16,991 nucleotides of DNA from CAZVFE01 sp964626405 (GTDB taxonomy: Bacteria > Bacteroidota > Bacteroidia > Cytophagales > Spirosomataceae). A model generated the notes under the pieces. The model was not told where the DNA came from. It made no database searches and worked only from the letters and a program-made list of their open reading frames with translations. The position numbers and the translations under genes are program-made. The stretch lies in assembly GCA_964626405.1 (NCBI GenBank), contig CAZVFE010000033.1, forward strand, positions 1-16,991. The letters are read 5' to 3'. Below are positions 15,598 through 16,991 of the stretch, in pieces. Numbering within the stretch: position 1 is the first letter of the stretch; each line of letters begins with the position of its first letter.

Positions 15598-15951
15598 AGC
15601 TGGAAAAGGTAAATAGCCAATTCTCAAAACCATCTGAAGGTTTAATTGATGTTTACCTTTTTTTATTCCGTCCGGACAATCAACTTTGATTTTTGAAATT
15701 TCTCCAAATTCCCATCTTTCAATGGTTTCCATTTCCCTGTTCGATAGGGAATAATCCTTATTTCTGACATTTAATGTAATATTTTCTAATGGAAATTCAT
15801 TTCCATCAATATTAATTTTGATTATTTCTACCATCGATAAGGGAATTCCTCGGTAATAAGGGAGTTTTGAATTAAATTCAAAACTCTTTACTTCATTATC
15901 TACAATTTCTGATGAAATACTTTTTTCATCAATCATATATCTTTCAAACAT
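15565..15951 (-). CDS. C-glycoside deglycosidase small subunit (DUF6379/CGDB), copy 2
   Basis: A 128-residue DUF6379/CGDB protein with near-canonical motifs: N-terminal MFERYMIDE, PYYRGIPLSMVE (31-42), INIDGNEFPLENI, RWEFGE near residue 84, and LRIGYLPFPAL close to the end. In characterised systems this subunit pairs with the TIM-barrel subunit and helps shape the aglycone pocket. Its gene begins two bases after the stop of the copy-2 large subunit, so the pair is translationally coupled. The order here is large then small, the reverse of copy 1. Its last 33 bases overlap the convergent GMC gene. This is the stronger of the two family matches. Confidence 0.85.
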   Translation of the reverse strand: MFERYMIDEKSISSEIVDNEVKSFEFNSKLPYYRGIPLSMVEIIKINIDGNEFPLENITLNVRNKDYSLSNREMETIERWEFGEISKIKVDCPDGIKKGKHQLNLQMVLRIGYLPFPALRNFSTEIEI

Positions 15952-15953
15952 AA

Positions 15954-16946
15954 TTATCCTATTAAACTTTCTAACATTTTTTGATGTCTCCTTACTTGCT
16001 CTACTGAATCAACTTCATAAATATCATGAATATGGCGGTTTCCTTCATATTCCGAACTTAAATAACCCTTATAATTTCCCTTCTTAAATACCTCTACTAT
16101 CTGCTCATAAGGAATACTGTATTCCGTATAATCTTCTTGCATTTCATAAAATTTAGCATGAACATGAATTATATGATCCATATAAGGTAATAAGGATAAA
16201 GGATTTACATAGATATTATGCCTACTCAATTCTGCAGTTGCTAGGTCTATTCTATTATTCGTCATTTGGGCCACCTTGGCAATGATATATTCCGCCATCA
16301 CCCCTTTTTCATGCTCCTCCGCAACATAATCAGCAATTTTTTGATCCGCCCCCTTACGAACCATATTTTCTAATTGTATCCTTGGCAACCTTTTGGTAAA
16401 TGCCCCTAAATCTGGGATAAAACCAAAATGTTTGGTATTCGTCTTCAACATTATTTCATAATGCCTTGCCATCCAGGCAGAATTTATATGCCATGGTGAA
16501 TGTACCTCGATTCCAAGCTTAATATTCATGTCTTCCGCATAAGGTATTACCTTCTCTATTATTTCTGGAGGTACATTTACTATCACTCGAATAAATTTAA
16601 ATCCTAAGGCTTTTGCAAAATCAATTTCTTTTTTAAAAGATTCAATTGACTCCTTTTCAGTATAATAATGCCCTTTAATTTTAGTAAAATCCAAAAACAT
16701 ATCATGACAAGTTGGTTCAACTCCGTATTTTTCCATCCATTCAAACCATTGTTTTTGGAATTTTTCGGATGGAATTTTAGGACAACCAGGAATCGATTGT
16801 TCTCCCACAATTTCTATTCCTTTGGCACCTGTTTTTGCTGTTTGATAAATACAATCCTCTAAGTTCATTTTTCCATGAAATACCTCTTCCTGGAAACTAT
16901 ATAAACTTACTCCTCTTTTTATTTCTGAATTAGTTTCTAACCCCAT
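15954..16946 (-). CDS. C-glycoside deglycosidase large subunit (TIM-barrel isomerase-like), copy 2
   Basis: A 330-residue TIM barrel related to copy 1 along its whole length. The metal site reads E147 (LGIEVHSP), D179 (GFIPDLG), H263 (HVHAKFYEM) and E299 (LSSEYEG). H149 beside E147 and H81-D82 in TCHDMF are further candidates for proton transfer. The loop around 151-165 (PWHINSAWMARHYE) differs strongly from copy 1 and probably lines the aglycone pocket. Expected product chemistry is C-C cleavage of a 3-oxo-C-glycoside; metal-dependent isomerisation is the alternative. The gene is preceded by the end of another reverse-strand gene 11 bases upstream, so the operon continues beyond the window. 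Confidence 0.82.
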   Translation of the reverse strand: MGLETNSEIKRGVSLYSFQEEVFHGKMNLEDCIYQTAKTGAKGIEIVGEQSIPGCPKIPSEKFQKQWFEWMEKYGVEPTCHDMFLDFTKIKGHYYTEKESIESFKKEIDFAKALGFKFIRVIVNVPPEIIEKVIPYAEDMNIKLGIEVHSPWHINSAWMARHYEIMLKTNTKHFGFIPDLGAFTKRLPRIQLENMVRKGADQKIADYVAEEHEKGVMAEYIIAKVAQMTNNRIDLATAELSRHNIYVNPLSLLPYMDHIIHVHAKFYEMQEDYTEYSIPYEQIVEVFKKGNYKGYLSSEYEGNRHIHDIYEVDSVEQVRRHQKMLESLIG

Positions 16947-16957
16947 TATTTTCTTTT

Positions 16958-16991
16958 TTATAAATACTTACTAAAATCAATCCCACTACCG
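16958..16991 (-). CDS. Partial: last codons of an upstream reverse-strand gene
   Basis: Reading the reverse strand from the window edge gives GSGIDFSKYL and then TAA at 16960-16958, 11 bases before the ATG of the copy-2 large subunit. The other two frames are closed here by several stops or are unlike protein. The spacing suits an operon neighbour. Ten residues are too few to name a family. Confidence 0.4.
   Translation of the reverse strand, partial: GSGIDFSKYL

Noticed and set aside
1..16991. CRISPR array, insertion sequence or phage genes
   Set aside because: No regularly spaced repeats, terminal inverted repeats, transposase or phage motifs were seen on either strand.

Overview
The window is AT-rich, densely coding DNA that looks like Bacteroidota. 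Starts lack clear Shine-Dalgarno sequences, a TAnnTTTG-type -7 promoter element sits before the long operon, and the proteins resemble those of that phylum. I cannot place it below phylum level.

Layout: (1) 1-288 holds the 3' part of a tRNA-Lys(UUU), its intrinsic terminator and a short remnant of a reverse-strand gene. (2) 289-3298 holds a family 2 glycosyltransferase and an exported Ntn-hydrolase of the penicillin/AHL acylase family, apparently unrelated to what follows. (3) 3400-15597 is one long co-directional run of eleven genes, mostly with gaps of 1-30 bases: secreted GH3 glycosidase, extradiol (VOC) dioxygenase, alpha/beta hydrolase of the dihydroxypseudooxynicotine-hydrolase type, HisD-like dehydrogenase, FAH-family protein, cupin, SDR, MFS transporter, DUF6379/CGDB small subunit, TIM-barrel isomerase-like large subunit and a GMC flavin oxidoreductase. 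(4) 15565-16991 is a convergent reverse-strand run with a second TIM-barrel/DUF6379 pair and the last codons of a further gene.

The central result is that the right half encodes what looks like a C-glycoside deglycosylation system. Known systems of this kind (CarA/B/C, DgpA/B/C, DfgA/B) first oxidise C3 of the sugar. A metal-dependent heterocomplex of a TIM-barrel protein and a DUF6379 protein then breaks the sugar-aryl C-C bond. Here one GMC oxidoreductase (CarA-like) lies between two diverged copies of the heterodimer, and the same operon carries a candidate aromatic ring-cleavage and side-chain catabolic set.

A working model, which is inference: GH3 trims O-linked sugars in the periplasm, the MFS protein imports the C-glycoside, the GMC enzyme makes the 3-oxo sugar, one or both deglycosidases release the phenolic aglycone, and the dioxygenase, hydrolase, FAH, SDR and HisD-like enzymes degrade it. 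The substrate cannot be read from sequence. A flavonoid, xanthone or dihydrochalcone C-glucoside is plausible. A 3-keto O-glycoside pathway is the main alternative.
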